Shown here one piece after another: positions 8,452 to 17,280 of a DNA stretch of 64,000 nt. Where the stretch lies: NCBI RefSeq assembly GCF_047462415.1, contig NZ_JANSJE010000011.1, positions 45,927 to 109,926 on the forward strand, written 5' to 3'. The stretch is from Thermostichus sp047462415 (GTDB lineage Bacteria; Cyanobacteriota; Cyanobacteriia; Thermostichales; Thermostichaceae). Below the pieces are notes generated by a model. That model did no database searches. It was not told the origin of the DNA and saw only the letters and a list, made by a program, of their open reading frames with translations. Positions within the stretch are counted from its first letter, which is position 1; each line of letters opens with the position of its first letter. Both the position numbers and the translations under genes were made by a program.

Positions 8452-8760
8452 ATGATGCTTGAGAATCCCTTTTTCCCCTACATTGCCGTAATGGTGGCTG
8501 GGTTGGTAGCTGCTGTTGCGATGGGCTCGATGGCTTTCTTCAACTCCAAGCGCCCTGCCGGCTGGGAAGGCGCCGGTCGCCCGCGGTATGTGCCGCAGTA
8601 TGGTCAAGACGGCGACACCCCGCCGGAGTGGGAAATTGGCTGGACTGAGAAGGCCGAGCGATGGAACGGACGGCTGGCCATGCTGGGGTTTGCCCTGAGT
8701 GTTGTGGTAGAGGCCATTGTGGGCCACAGCGTCTTCGCCTCTGTGTTGGGGATCCGCTGA
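8452..8760 (+). CDS. Hlip with extra N-terminal membrane helix (Psb35-like fusion)
   Basis: A 102-residue protein with two hydrophobic helices. Residues 8-31 form an N-terminal helix followed by FNSKRPAGWEGAGRP and a hydrophilic linker. Residues 64-100 hold a complete Hlip motif (TEKAERWNGRLAMLGF) ending in GHSVFASVLGIR. The N-terminal half resembles, from memory, the small photosystem II assembly protein Psb35 (Ssl2148 of Synechocystis), which stabilises CP47 modules carrying Hlips. This gene may therefore be a Psb35-Hlip fusion. Start could be the ATG at 8452 or the next codon at 8455. It lies downstream of the first hli gene, perhaps co-transcribed. Confidence 0.8.
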   Translation: MMLENPFFPYIAVMVAGLVAAVAMGSMAFFNSKRPAGWEGAGRPRYVPQYGQDGDTPPEWEIGWTEKAERWNGRLAMLGFALSVVVEAIVGHSVFASVLGIR

Positions 8761-8841
8761 GCCCGGTGGAAAACTGTCTCGGATAAAAGTTCCTACAGAG
8801 CAACAGCTATCCTCTGGCCTCTACCATTTAGTTACCTTTAT

Positions 8842-9516
8842 TTACCATTGAATAATCTTCTTCTGAACGGCTGTCATACACATGGCAACGCGGGCGTTGA
8901 TCTCATCCTCAGATCCGAAAATATCCAGCTTTTCTTTGAGCCGTTGGATGCAGTTTTGTACAGTCTTCTTGCTGGTGTGAATGCGATCGGCAATGGCCTG
9001 ATCGGTGAGGGCCTCTTTGCAGAGTAAGTTCAAGACCTCAATTTCCCGTTCTGTCAGCTTCGTGAGACCACGCAACTCCCGCGGCATGCGCAATTCTCCA
9101 TTCAGGGCGCTTTTGGCTCCCTCCAAAAACACAGTCCGCCGTTCCATTTTATTAACCGCGGCAAACCCGCCCTGGTGTTTGCTGATCAAGCCCACCAATG
9201 GAGTCAGCAGTAGCGGCTCACTAGAATAGGCCATCACGTTCAGGGTGGGGTAGTTCTCAAAGATGTGGCGCAGGAACTCTAGGCCAGGCTCGGCAGACTG
9301 TTCGCCGCTGGTTTGACCGTAGAGCAAGTCCGCCACGACCAAATCCGGCTGTTCCCGCTGCAGGCGCAGGATGGCGTCCATGGGATTGCTGACCGTGATG
9401 CACTGAGCATCGGCTGCAATCCGCTGCAGCCACTCGCAGTTGTTTTGGGCCACCTCGGGATGATCTTCGACGATCAAAAACTTGAGGGGGGTAGTTGGGC
9501 TTTCAACCTCGGACAT
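8842..9516 (-). CDS. NarL/LuxR-family response regulator
   Basis: A 224-residue protein with an N-terminal receiver domain (acidic pair Glu17-Asp18 in LIVEDHP, phospho-acceptor Asp63 in LVVADLLYG) and a C-terminal LuxR-type helix-turn-helix at about 148-205 (LTEREIEVLNLLCKEALTD, IADRIHTSKKTVQNCIQRLK). The receiver carries an insertion after the phosphorylation site (GQTSGEQSAEPG). It should bind DNA as a phosphorylation-controlled dimer. No cognate kinase gene is adjacent, and targets cannot be deduced. It converges on the second hli gene (81-base gap). Confidence 0.85.
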   Translation of the reverse strand: MSEVESPTTPLKFLIVEDHPEVAQNNCEWLQRIAADAQCITVSNPMDAILRLQREQPDLVVADLLYGQTSGEQSAEPGLEFLRHIFENYPTLNVMAYSSEPLLLTPLVGLISKHQGGFAAVNKMERRTVFLEGAKSALNGELRMPRELRGLTKLTEREIEVLNLLCKEALTDQAIADRIHTSKKTVQNCIQRLKEKLDIFGSEDEINARVAMCMTAVQKKIIQW

Positions 9517-9709
9517 CAGTCCACTCCTCTAAGTTCACCATCGGCCGTATGGGAACAGCCGGAACATTTCTACAGACAGGGGATCCCAACTGTAAGCATG
9601 GCTCCCAGCAGACCACTCCAGTGTAGCCTCAAGTGGGGTTTTAGAGGTGAGTCTGAGGGGTAGGAAGAGACAGGTTAAGCTAGAGGGTGATGTCAACTGG
9701 ATCTCAACT

Positions 9710-10456
9710 GTGGTACCTCTGCAAGACCGCAACCCAACCACCCGCACGGCCTACGTCACCTATGCCCTGGTGCTCATCAACATCTTGGTTTTTGTGTATG
9801 AGCTTACCTTATCGCCGCGAGAGTTGGTGGCTTTTTTCCGAGAGTGGGCAGTGGTACCGGTAGAGTTGACGGCGAGTTTTCGAGGGGAGGTCACTTCTTC
9901 GCTGCGCCCCGAATGGATGACCCTATTCACCTCGCAATTTTTGCATGGGGGCTTTCTCCATATTGGTGGGAACATGCTCTTTTTGTGGGTTTTCGGCAAC
10001 AATGTTGAGGATCGCTTGGGGCATGTGCGCTACCTCATTTTTTACCTGACTTGTGGAGCTTTGGCCGCCCTAACCCAGTGGTTTTTCGATATGGAATCCA
10101 CCATTCCTTCGCTGGGGGCAAGTGGGGCCATTGCCGGGGTGTTGGGAGCCTATATCTTGCGTTTTCCACAAGCTGAGATCTTGACCCTGGTGCCTCTGGG
10201 CATTTTCATTACAACCATCTATGTTCCCGCCTGGGTGTTCCTGGGTTTTTGGTTTGTGCAACAGGCGTTTTACGGCATCGCCAGCCTGCAGACGCCCATC
10301 AACATCGGCATGCAGGGGGGAGGGATTGCCTACTGGGCCCACGCGGGCGGCTTTGTGTTTGGGGCCATCTTGGGGCCGTTGATGGGGTTATTTTCTGGCA
10401 AAAGCCCTTATGACCGCCAAATGACTTGGCAACAACGGGACAGGGATCTGTTTTGA
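9710..10456 (+). CDS. Rhomboid-family intramembrane serine protease
   Basis: A 248-residue polytopic protein of the rhomboid family, which cleaves membrane proteins within the bilayer. Catalytic residues are visible: Ser138 in SLGASGAIAGVLGAY and His211 in YWAHAGGFVFG, with the conserved Asn in HIGGNMLFLWVFGNN. The large L1 loop between the first and second helices is typical. I prefer the GTG at 9710 because it gives the family-like start (M)VPLQDRNPTTRTAYVTYAL. The frame is open back to a GTG at 9647, and neither start has a good Shine-Dalgarno. Substrates are unknown. Confidence 0.86.
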   Translation: MVPLQDRNPTTRTAYVTYALVLINILVFVYELTLSPRELVAFFREWAVVPVELTASFRGEVTSSLRPEWMTLFTSQFLHGGFLHIGGNMLFLWVFGNNVEDRLGHVRYLIFYLTCGALAALTQWFFDMESTIPSLGASGAIAGVLGAYILRFPQAEILTLVPLGIFITTIYVPAWVFLGFWFVQQAFYGIASLQTPINIGMQGGGIAYWAHAGGFVFGAILGPLMGLFSGKSPYDRQMTWQQRDRDLF

Positions 10457-10517
10457 TCGGCTTTGATACTTTACTGAGCCTATTGTTAATCAAATAGCAG
10501 CGTGATAGGAGCAAGCT

Positions 10518-11126
10518 ATGGTCAGTCTATCTGCCAAGCCTCTAACTCTGGAAGACTTTCTACAACAGCCGGAAACTCAGCCTGCCAGCGAGTTTATTGA
10601 AGGAGAAATTATCCAGAAGCCTATGCCACAGGGAAAGCATAGCCGTCTCCAACTAAAACTGGGCAGCTTCATTAACGAGATGTTGGAGCCTTCTCAACTG
10701 GGAATGGCATTTCCAGAGCTGCGCTGCACTTTTGCCGGATATGCGATTGTGCCCGATATTTCTGTGATCGCCTGGGAGCGGATCCCTGTGGATGAAGATG
10801 GCACCATTCAAAATTTCATCCCCTTTTGCCCAGATTGGATCATCGAGATTCTCTCTCCCGATCAAGATCAAATGAAGCTGGTCAAAAAGATCTTGATTGG
10901 CTTGGCCCACGGCTGCCAGATGGGGTGGATCGTGGCCCCCGAAGAAAGGGTCGTTTTCGCCTATCCTGCCGGACAGCAGCCAACAGTGCATGAGGATCCG
11001 CAAGAGGTTATCCCCGTTCCCGCTTTTGCTCAAGGGATCCAACTGACGATCGGGACATTGTTTGGCTGGATGCGAGTTCAAGGCGGCGAGAGCCGCAAGC
11101 CCATTGGAGAAAAAAGCCAAGGCTAG
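10518..11126 (+). CDS. Uma2-family (DUF820) putative endonuclease-fold protein
   Basis: A 202-residue protein of the Uma2/DUF820 family, greatly expanded in cyanobacteria and predicted to share the PD-(D/E)XK nuclease fold. Family landmarks are SEFIEGEIIQKPMPQGKHSRLQ, YAIVPDISVIAWERIP and PDWIIEILSPDQDQMKLVKK, followed by WIVAPEERVVFAYP. The conserved Asp (VPDIS), Glu (IEIL) and downstream Lys could make up the fold's active site. No enzyme activity has been firmly assigned to this family. A weak GGAG stands upstream of the ATG at 10518. It lies 61 bases after the rhomboid gene and converges on ndhD. Confidence 0.85.
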   Translation: MVSLSAKPLTLEDFLQQPETQPASEFIEGEIIQKPMPQGKHSRLQLKLGSFINEMLEPSQLGMAFPELRCTFAGYAIVPDISVIAWERIPVDEDGTIQNFIPFCPDWIIEILSPDQDQMKLVKKILIGLAHGCQMGWIVAPEERVVFAYPAGQQPTVHEDPQEVIPVPAFAQGIQLTIGTLFGWMRVQGGESRKPIGEKSQG

Positions 11127-11146
11127 CTACACCGGCTTCCCTCTCC

Positions 11147-12760
11147 TCAATTTGGCTCAGTGTTGTAAAGGGCAGGGGCTTGGGCAACCGTCGCTCCGAG
11201 GGAGGAGAGTTCCTGGCGCAGCAAGGCCACCAGGGCATTGGTGGACTGGTCGTAGAGGCTAGTGACCAGCTTGGGATAAAACCCGATGCCGATGATGGGG
11301 ATCAGCAGGCAGGCGATGATGAACACCTCGCGCGGCTCGGCATCCACCAATTCTTCATGTTCGGTCAGCTCTTTGTTTTCCGGGCCAAAGAAGATCTGCC
11401 GCAACATCGACAGCAGGTAGATAGGAGTCAAGATCACCCCAACCGCCGCCAGAAAGACCACCACCAGCCGGAAGGGGAGAGAGTAGGCATCGGTGGTGGC
11501 CATGCCGATGAACACCATCAGCTCGGCCACAAAGCCGCTCATCCCCGGCAGAGCCAGAGAGGCCAGCGAGCAAGTGGTGAACATCGAGAAAATCTTGGGC
11601 ATCTTCAGGCCGACGCCGCCCATTTCCTCCAGCTCCAGCGTGTGGGTGCGGTCGTAGGTGGCCCCCACCAAGAAGAACAGGCTGGCCCCGATCAGCCCGT
11701 GGGAGATCATCTGCAACATGGCGCCGCTCATGCCGATTTCGGTCAGGGATCCGATGCCGATGAGGACAAAGCCCATGTGGCTGATGGAGGAGTAGGCGAT
11801 CTTCCGCTTCAGGTTACGCTGGGCAAAGGAGGTGAGGGCAGCAAAGATGATGTTCACCACCCCCAGCACGATCAGCACCGGCGCAAGGTAGAGGTGGGCA
11901 TCCGGCAGCATGCCCACATTCATGCGCATCAGGGCATAGCCCCCCATCTTGAGCAGGATCCCGGCCAGCAACATGTGAACCGGCGCCGTGGCTTCGCCGT
12001 GGGCATCGGGCAGCCAGGTGTGCAGGGGGAAGACGGGCAGCTTCACCCCATAAGCAATCAGGAAAGCCCCATACATCAGCAACTGGAAGCTCAGCGGATA
12101 GGCCTTGTGGGCCAGATCCGTCATGTCAAAGCTGATGGGATCCCCGTAGAAGGCCATAGCCAAGCCCGCCACCAGGATAAACAGCGAGCTGAGGGCGGTG
12201 TAGAGGATGAACTTGGTGGCCGCATAGAGGCGGTTGTATCCCCCCCAAATGGAGAGGAGCAAATAGACCGGGATCAGCTCCAGCTCCCACATCAGGAAAA
12301 ACAGCAGCATATCCTGCACGGCAAACACCCCGATCTGGCCGCCGTACATGGCCAACATGAGAAAGTAAAACAGGCGCGGCTTGAGGGTGACCGGCCAGGC
12401 GGCCAAGATGGCAAGCGTGGTAATAAAAGCCGTGAGCAGAATGAGCGGCATGGAGAGGCCATCGGCCCCCACCGACCAGCTTAGCCCCACCTGCGGCACC
12501 CAGGTGTAGCGCTCCAGCAGTTGCAAGCCCGTCTGGGCGGGATCGTAGCCGACATAAAAGCCGGCCAGCAGAATCAGCAGATCGGTGACTGCGATGAACA
12601 AAGCAAACCAGCGGATCCGCTCGGCCAACTTTTGCGCGTAGGCGCGGGTACTGGGATCCCCAGCCGGCGCCGGGATCAACGGGATAAAGAGAGCGGCCAA
12701 CACAGGGTACACAATGACCGTGGTCAGCCAGGGGAACTCGTTCAAGCTGGGCAGCGCCAT
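11147..12760 (-). CDS. ndhD1: NAD(P)H-quinone oxidoreductase chain 4 (NdhD1)
   Basis: A membrane subunit of the NDH-1 complex with about 14 helices and 537 residues from the ATG at 12760. It belongs to the antiporter-like proton-pumping subunits. Diagnostic stretches include WSVGADGLSMPLILLTAFIT, MWELELIPVYLLLSIWGG, WLPDAHGEATAPVHMLLAGI, KRKIAYSSISHMGFVLIG and ALPGMSGFVAELMVF. The C-terminus (DAEPREVFIIACLLIPIIGI) fits the NdhD1 type used in respiration and cyclic electron flow, not NdhD3/D4 of CO2 uptake. The start at 12760 has GAGG 8 bases upstream; upstream in-frame ATGs at 12778 and 12811 are less likely. No other ndh gene is adjacent. Confidence 0.93.
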   Translation of the reverse strand: MALPSLNEFPWLTTVIVYPVLAALFIPLIPAPAGDPSTRAYAQKLAERIRWFALFIAVTDLLILLAGFYVGYDPAQTGLQLLERYTWVPQVGLSWSVGADGLSMPLILLTAFITTLAILAAWPVTLKPRLFYFLMLAMYGGQIGVFAVQDMLLFFLMWELELIPVYLLLSIWGGYNRLYAATKFILYTALSSLFILVAGLAMAFYGDPISFDMTDLAHKAYPLSFQLLMYGAFLIAYGVKLPVFPLHTWLPDAHGEATAPVHMLLAGILLKMGGYALMRMNVGMLPDAHLYLAPVLIVLGVVNIIFAALTSFAQRNLKRKIAYSSISHMGFVLIGIGSLTEIGMSGAMLQMISHGLIGASLFFLVGATYDRTHTLELEEMGGVGLKMPKIFSMFTTCSLASLALPGMSGFVAELMVFIGMATTDAYSLPFRLVVVFLAAVGVILTPIYLLSMLRQIFFGPENKELTEHEELVDAEPREVFIIACLLIPIIGIGFYPKLVTSLYDQSTNALVALLRQELSSLGATVAQAPALYNTEPN

Positions 12761-12989
12761 CGATAGAACCTCGTTCATGCCATACGATCCAAGAGAACCA
12801 CTGCCGGCCACAACCCGACAGCCCTCTTCCAGGATTGCCGTTGAGTATCTATGCTTAGCAAATCCACAGAATTATCTTAAGACTCTTCCTCCCTTTCCGC
12901 CGGCGTTCCTGGAAAGTGGTATCTGTGAAGGGTGAACCCAAAAAGCAAAGACCATCCCCCAGTAGCCTCACAAGGTATCCGAACCCATC

Positions 12990-13868
12990 ATGCCTCAGCC
13001 CAAACTCATTATCCACGGCGGAGCCGGCAGTGCCCTAGAAGGAGAAGACAGCCTGGAAAAGGTGAGGAGATCCCTGCGGCAGGTGGTGGAAAGTACCTAT
13101 GCGCTGCTGTTGGCAGGGCAAGCGGCAGAGGCGGCTGTCTTACATGCCTGCCAACTGCTGGAAGATGATCCCCTCTACAACGCCGGCACAGGATCGGTCT
13201 TGCAGTCGGATGGGCAGATCCGCATGAGCGCCGCCCTCATGAACGGGGCCACCCAGTCTTTTAGTGGGGTGATCAACGTCAGCCGGGTTCAGCATCCCAT
13301 CCTCCTGGCCCAGGCTTTGCAATCCAGCCCGGATCGGGTGGTGGCCGAACAGGGGGCAGCAGAGCTGGCGCGGGAACTGAAGTTGCCGGTCTATGACCCG
13401 ACCACTCTCAAGCGGCTGCAGGAGTGGGTGCAGTTGCGCCAGACCCATCCCCCGTCAAGGGTGCTCACCGCCCTGGCCATGGGCACGGTTGGAGCGGTGG
13501 CGCTGGATCAACAGGGGCGCATTTGTGTTGGCACCTCCACCGGCGGGCGGGGGTTTGAGCGGGTGGGGCGGGTGAGCGATTCGGCCACGCCCGCAGGAAC
13601 CTACGCCAGTGCGGCAGCGGGAGTCAGTTGCACCGGTGTTGGGGAAGATATTTTGGATGAGAGCTTGGCGGCACGGATTGTCATTCGAGTGGAAGATGGC
13701 CTCAGCCTAAAAGCGGCCATGGCCAAGTCTTTTCAAGAGGCCCGCCAACGCCGCCGCTCCTTGGGGGCCATTGCTCTATCGCGCTTGGGCGAGATTGCCT
13801 GGGATACCACCACCGACCTGCTGTTGGCCGCCTACCACGATGGGCAGGGGATCGGTTTGACGATCTAA
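12990..13868 (+). CDS. Isoaspartyl peptidase / L-asparaginase (plant type)
   Basis: A 292-residue Ntn-hydrolase precursor. It should self-cleave before the nucleophile threonine (Thr166 in AMGTVGAVALD) into alpha and beta chains, and then hydrolyse L-asparagine or beta-aspartyl dipeptides from damaged or stored proteins. Family motifs visible are LIIHGGAGSALEG at the N-terminus, YNAGTGSVLQSDG, and STGGRGFERVGRVSDSATPA with the substrate-binding glycines. In cyanobacteria such enzymes can also degrade the beta-aspartyl-arginine released from cyanophycin. No cyanophycinase gene is in this window, so that role is inference. Divergent from ndhD across about 230 bases. Confidence 0.92.
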   Translation: MPQPKLIIHGGAGSALEGEDSLEKVRRSLRQVVESTYALLLAGQAAEAAVLHACQLLEDDPLYNAGTGSVLQSDGQIRMSAALMNGATQSFSGVINVSRVQHPILLAQALQSSPDRVVAEQGAAELARELKLPVYDPTTLKRLQEWVQLRQTHPPSRVLTALAMGTVGAVALDQQGRICVGTSTGGRGFERVGRVSDSATPAGTYASAAAGVSCTGVGEDILDESLAARIVIRVEDGLSLKAAMAKSFQEARQRRRSLGAIALSRLGEIAWDTTTDLLLAAYHDGQGIGLTI

Positions 13869-13990
13869 ACTTCCAACCGAGCTTGCGCAATTCCGCCTGG
13901 ACAAGCTCGAGGCAGTTGGATAAGAGTAAAGATAGTACTTAAACAAACCAAGTCTGCTCCTGCGCGGGCAGCGATGGGGAGCCCCGACCT

Positions 13991-15025
13991 ATGGCACTTC
14001 ATGCGGAGTTGCACCGCCACCTGGGCGGTTCTGTCGTCCCTCGGATTCTGTGGCGCTACTTGCATCGCCAGGGATCCCCTCTGGCGGAGCGCTTTCCCAC
14101 CTATGCCGAGTTTGAAGAGTTCTACACCCGCCCGCGCAACACCCTTGAAGATTACTTGGAGCTGCACACGCTGGTGGAACAGGTGCAAACCCTGGAAAGC
14201 TTACCCTATTTCATCTACCGTCTGCTGCGGGGAGCCTATGTATTTGAGGATCTGGCCTACCTAGAAATTCGTTACACCCCCTACCTGCGCACGGATCCCA
14301 GCCTGGACGAGGCAGATCGCCTCAAGCAAATGCGCCAGGTAATCGAGACGGTGGGACAGGCCAGCCAGCAGCGGGAATACCCCATTGTTACCACTCAGAT
14401 TGTGTGTTTGCACTCCCGCCTCCCCAGCCACATCAACCGGGCTATGGTTGAAGCTGCTGCCGAGTCGGAATATGTGAGTGCCATCGACCTGGCTGGGGGA
14501 GACAAGCCTTACGGCGAACGCATGGACGAGTGGATCGAGCTATTCAAGTATGCCTTGGCCCGCGGCCTCAAGACCACTGCCCACCTCTACGAGACGTTGG
14601 ATGGCTGCTACCCAGAGCTGCTGCCCTATGTCTCGCGGATTGGCCACGGCATTCAAATTCCCCTTCACTATCCAGAGTTGCTGCCGGAGCTGGCGCGGCG
14701 AGGACAATGCCTGGAAGTTTGTCCCACCACCTATCTAAAAACGGGCACCTTGTCCAGTTTGGATCCCCTCAAGATTGTGTTTGATCGCTGCTTTGAGGCA
14801 GGGGTAGATATCGCCATCTGCACCGACAACGCCGGCTTGCACAATGTGCGCCTGCCGTTTGAGTACGAGAACCTGCTCACCCACGACATTATCGATTTCG
14901 AGCAGCTCAAACACTGTCAGGAAGCAGCTTTTCGCCACGCTTTTGCCTGGCCTTATAAGGGGCGCCCGGCCTCTCTGTTGTCGGAGTTACAGCAGGGGGT
15001 ATCTGCTTCTTTGGTAGCCCTCTGA
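13991..15025 (+). CDS. Adenosine deaminase-like metal-dependent hydrolase
   Basis: A 344-residue TIM-barrel amidohydrolase of the adenosine/AMP deaminase family. The metal-binding HxH appears in ALHAELHRHLGGS (His8, His10). Downstream come SAIDLAGGDKPYGERM, RIGHGIQIPLHYPELL and CLEVCPTTYLKTGTL. Two active-site segments deviate from textbook adenosine deaminase: the HAGE motif reads HLYE (His198, Glu201 kept) and the TDDP motif reads TDNA (Asp279 kept, Asn280 instead of Asp). The metal ligands and the catalytic Glu therefore seem retained, but substrate specificity may differ from adenosine. It follows the isoaspartyl peptidase by 122 bases on the same strand. Confidence 0.82.
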   Translation: MALHAELHRHLGGSVVPRILWRYLHRQGSPLAERFPTYAEFEEFYTRPRNTLEDYLELHTLVEQVQTLESLPYFIYRLLRGAYVFEDLAYLEIRYTPYLRTDPSLDEADRLKQMRQVIETVGQASQQREYPIVTTQIVCLHSRLPSHINRAMVEAAAESEYVSAIDLAGGDKPYGERMDEWIELFKYALARGLKTTAHLYETLDGCYPELLPYVSRIGHGIQIPLHYPELLPELARRGQCLEVCPTTYLKTGTLSSLDPLKIVFDRCFEAGVDIAICTDNAGLHNVRLPFEYENLLTHDIIDFEQLKHCQEAAFRHAFAWPYKGRPASLLSELQQGVSASLVAL

Positions 15026-15156
15026 TCGCGTCAGCGGGACGGAGTCCTTGTCCTTTATTCCGACTTCTCAAAAACGAGGGTAGAGATCCGCACCAAAGCC
15101 ATGGAAATCTTGGGCTCCCACAAAACATATCCTCAGTTCCTTGAGCCAATCCCTAA

Positions 15157-15194
15157 CTCCCCTCTCCCAAAGGGAGAGGGGCCGGGGGTGAGGG
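15157..15194 (+). repeat. GC-rich hairpin repeat, copy 1
   Basis: A perfect inverted repeat, CCCCTCTCCC-AAA-GGGAGAGGGG, followed by CCGGGGGTGAGGG. The same unit recurs at 39524-39561 and three times at 51358-51483, always between genes. It sits between the stop of the deaminase-like gene and the M55 peptidase. The 3' flank (GGCGTGGAGCGCTTGGG, 15234-15250) is also repeated near 51438. It could act as a terminator-like RNA hairpin or as a REP-type element. Confidence 0.75.
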
Positions 15195-15301
15195 CTGGGA
15201 GTGTTGGGTGCCGCCAAAGGCGAACGCGCCGGCGGCGTGGAGCGCTTGGGGCTGTCTCAATCTAGTCTGACAATCTAGTCTGAAATGACTATCAGTCGAG
15301 C

Positions 15302-16105
15302 ATGAAGGTCTATATCAGTGCTGATATCGAAGGGATCTCCGGCATCAGCCATTGGGATGAAGCCACCCTCGGCCAGCCGGGTTATGAGCCATTCCGCGAG
15401 CAGATGACCCAAGCGGTGATCGCCGCTTGTGAGGGATCCCTGGCTGCCGGAGCCACCCGGATCACTGTCAAAGACGCCCATGATTCCGGGCGCAACCTTC
15501 TCCCCGAGCGATTGCCGGCGCCGGTGCAACTCATCCGCGGCTGGAGCGGCCACCCCTACTGTATGGTGCAAGAGCTGGATCGCAGTTACAATGCCCTGAT
15601 CTTAATCGGCTACCATGCCCGCGCCGGATCTGCTGCCAACCCCCTTGCCCACACCTACACCACCGAAGTTAGCCAAATCCGGCTGAACGGCCAGGCCATC
15701 GCCGAGTTTCACCTGGTCAGCCTCACCGCTGCCTATGAAGGGGTGCCGGTTGTATTTCTGGCCGGAGACGCAGAGGTGTGTGCGGAAGCGAAAGCCTATG
15801 ACGCCCAGATCGAGACGGTGGTCACCCACAAAGGGATGGGCCACTCGGTCGTTGCTCCCCATCCGCAGCAGGTTCTGCAGGCCATCCGCCAAGGTGTAGA
15901 GGGATCCCTGAAACGGCTGTCGGCCTACCGGCCCCGCCCACTGCCGGATTGCTTTCACTTGGAGGTGGACTACAAGGATCCTGCCCGCGCCTACCGCAAG
16001 TCTTTTTACCCCGGCTGCCGGTGGGTTGCCGATGCAACCGTTCGGCTGGAGGTTTCCAATTGGTTTGAGGTGCTGCGGGCTCTGCAATTTATTGTGCTCA
16101 CCTAG
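15302..16105 (+). CDS. D-aminopeptidase, M55 (DppA) family
   Basis: A 267-residue metallopeptidase of family M55. The N-terminus MKVYISADIEGISGI carries the metal ligands Asp8 and Glu10. Further ligands are in KDAHDSGRNLLPE and LIGYHARAGSAANPLAHTY, and a conserved Glu is in LAGDAEVCAEA. The Bacillus DppA prototype is a zinc D-amino acid-specific aminopeptidase forming a decameric ring, and peptidoglycan-derived D-Ala peptides are plausible substrates. No dipeptide transporter genes accompany it here. Its stop overlaps that of the convergent mnmH gene by 4 bases. Confidence 0.88.
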   Translation: MKVYISADIEGISGISHWDEATLGQPGYEPFREQMTQAVIAACEGSLAAGATRITVKDAHDSGRNLLPERLPAPVQLIRGWSGHPYCMVQELDRSYNALILIGYHARAGSAANPLAHTYTTEVSQIRLNGQAIAEFHLVSLTAAYEGVPVVFLAGDAEVCAEAKAYDAQIETVVTHKGMGHSVVAPHPQQVLQAIRQGVEGSLKRLSAYRPRPLPDCFHLEVDYKDPARAYRKSFYPGCRWVADATVRLEVSNWFEVLRALQFIVLT

Positions 16106-17151
16106 TCTGGACGGGTGCGCAGGCGAGCGGCAGCTTCTCTGAGGCTGGTCTCGGAAAGGTCGGGCAGCTCTATCCGGGCGTGGATGCGGTTGAAGTTCTG
16201 CTGCAACCCATGCCGATAGGTGGGATCGTAGTGCTGCTCCAGCAACTCCTGCACAAACTGCGGCCAGTCTTGGGCGTCGATGAGCTCAAACCAGCGCTGC
16301 AGGCGCGCCTGGCCATGGCGGGCTTTTAGGGGCAGCAATTTCTCCTTGAGTGCCTGGGGATGGGCTATCCAGTGGGGATAATGGGCAATCAGCCCCTTCA
16401 CCCGCTCTTCCAAAGGCAATCGCACTTCCACGCAATCGGCTTGGGTGAGGGCCTGCCAAAGGGCAGGGGGCAGGTGGAGCTGGCCCACCTTGGCACTCTC
16501 GGCTTCCACCCAGACCGGCTTGGCTGGATCCCACTGGAGAAAAACCTGCACCAGTTGACTTTCAAAGCTCTTCTGGGTGGGCTGCGGCATCCCCCACTCC
16601 GCTCCCAGCACGGAGCCGCGGTGGCGGGCCAGCTTTTCCAGATCGAGGACTTGGGATCCCTGGCGCTGCAGGTGGTGGAGCAACTGGGTTTTGCCGCTCC
16701 CCGTCGGCCCGCAGAGGACGCGGTAGGTAAACTCCTGGGGCAAGCTCTGCAGTTGCCGGCGTACCCAGGCGCGGTAGGTTTTGTACCCCCCTTGCAACAC
16801 TGTGACCTGCCAGCCCACCTGGGACAACACCAACGCCAAGCTGGCCGAGCGCTGCCCTCCCCGCCAGCAGTAGATGAGGGGGTGGTAGTCCCGATCCTTG
16901 TCGGCAAAGTGGGTCTGCAGATGGCGGGCGATGTTCTGGGCCACCAGGCTGGCTCCCCGCTTGCGGGCCGTAAAGGGATCCACCTGCTTGTAGAGGGTGC
17001 CCACCTCTGCCCGTTCTGCATCGTCAAGCACAGGCAAGTTGATGGCCCCCGGCCAATGATCCTCAGCAAACTCTGCCGGCGAGCGCACGTCAATGATCTC
17101 GCTGTAGGTGTGCAGCCAAGGTTCGGCAGTGACGTGAATGGGGGCAGCCAC
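16102..17151 (-). CDS. mnmH: tRNA 2-selenouridine/geranyl-2-thiouridine synthase
   Basis: A 349-residue two-domain enzyme (MnmH/SelU). The N-terminal rhodanese domain carries the active cysteine in YCWRGGQRSAS (Cys95). The C-terminal half has a P-loop (GPTGSGKTQLL, about 148-158) and family motifs GSVLGAEWGMPQPTQKSFES and VEAESAKVGQLHLP. The enzyme modifies the wobble 2-thiouridine of tRNAs for Lys, Glu and Gln, adding geranyl and then selenium from selenophosphate. No selD gene is visible here, so whether selenium is actually used cannot be judged. The ATG at 17151 starts the family-like region directly. Confidence 0.92.
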   Translation of the reverse strand: MAAPIHVTAEPWLHTYSEIIDVRSPAEFAEDHWPGAINLPVLDDAERAEVGTLYKQVDPFTARKRGASLVAQNIARHLQTHFADKDRDYHPLIYCWRGGQRSASLALVLSQVGWQVTVLQGGYKTYRAWVRRQLQSLPQEFTYRVLCGPTGSGKTQLLHHLQRQGSQVLDLEKLARHRGSVLGAEWGMPQPTQKSFESQLVQVFLQWDPAKPVWVEAESAKVGQLHLPPALWQALTQADCVEVRLPLEERVKGLIAHYPHWIAHPQALKEKLLPLKARHGQARLQRWFELIDAQDWPQFVQELLEQHYDPTYRHGLQQNFNRIHARIELPDLSETSLREAAARLRTRPD

Positions 17152-17280
17152 AGACGCAGCGAGGAGGGAGTGGACTGAGTTCTCTCTTGCTCGATCCTGG
17201 CAGATTTCTAGGGTTGTTGCCTGAGGGGATCCCTGGGCCTGACAAGAGTTGCACCGCTCGGCTCCTCCTCCAGGCTAACC

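Noticed and set aside
11180..12484. 434-codon plus-strand frame opposite ndhD1
   Set aside because: It is rich in His, Gln and Asp, as expected from the antisense of a membrane protein gene; NdhD1 is certain on the other strand.
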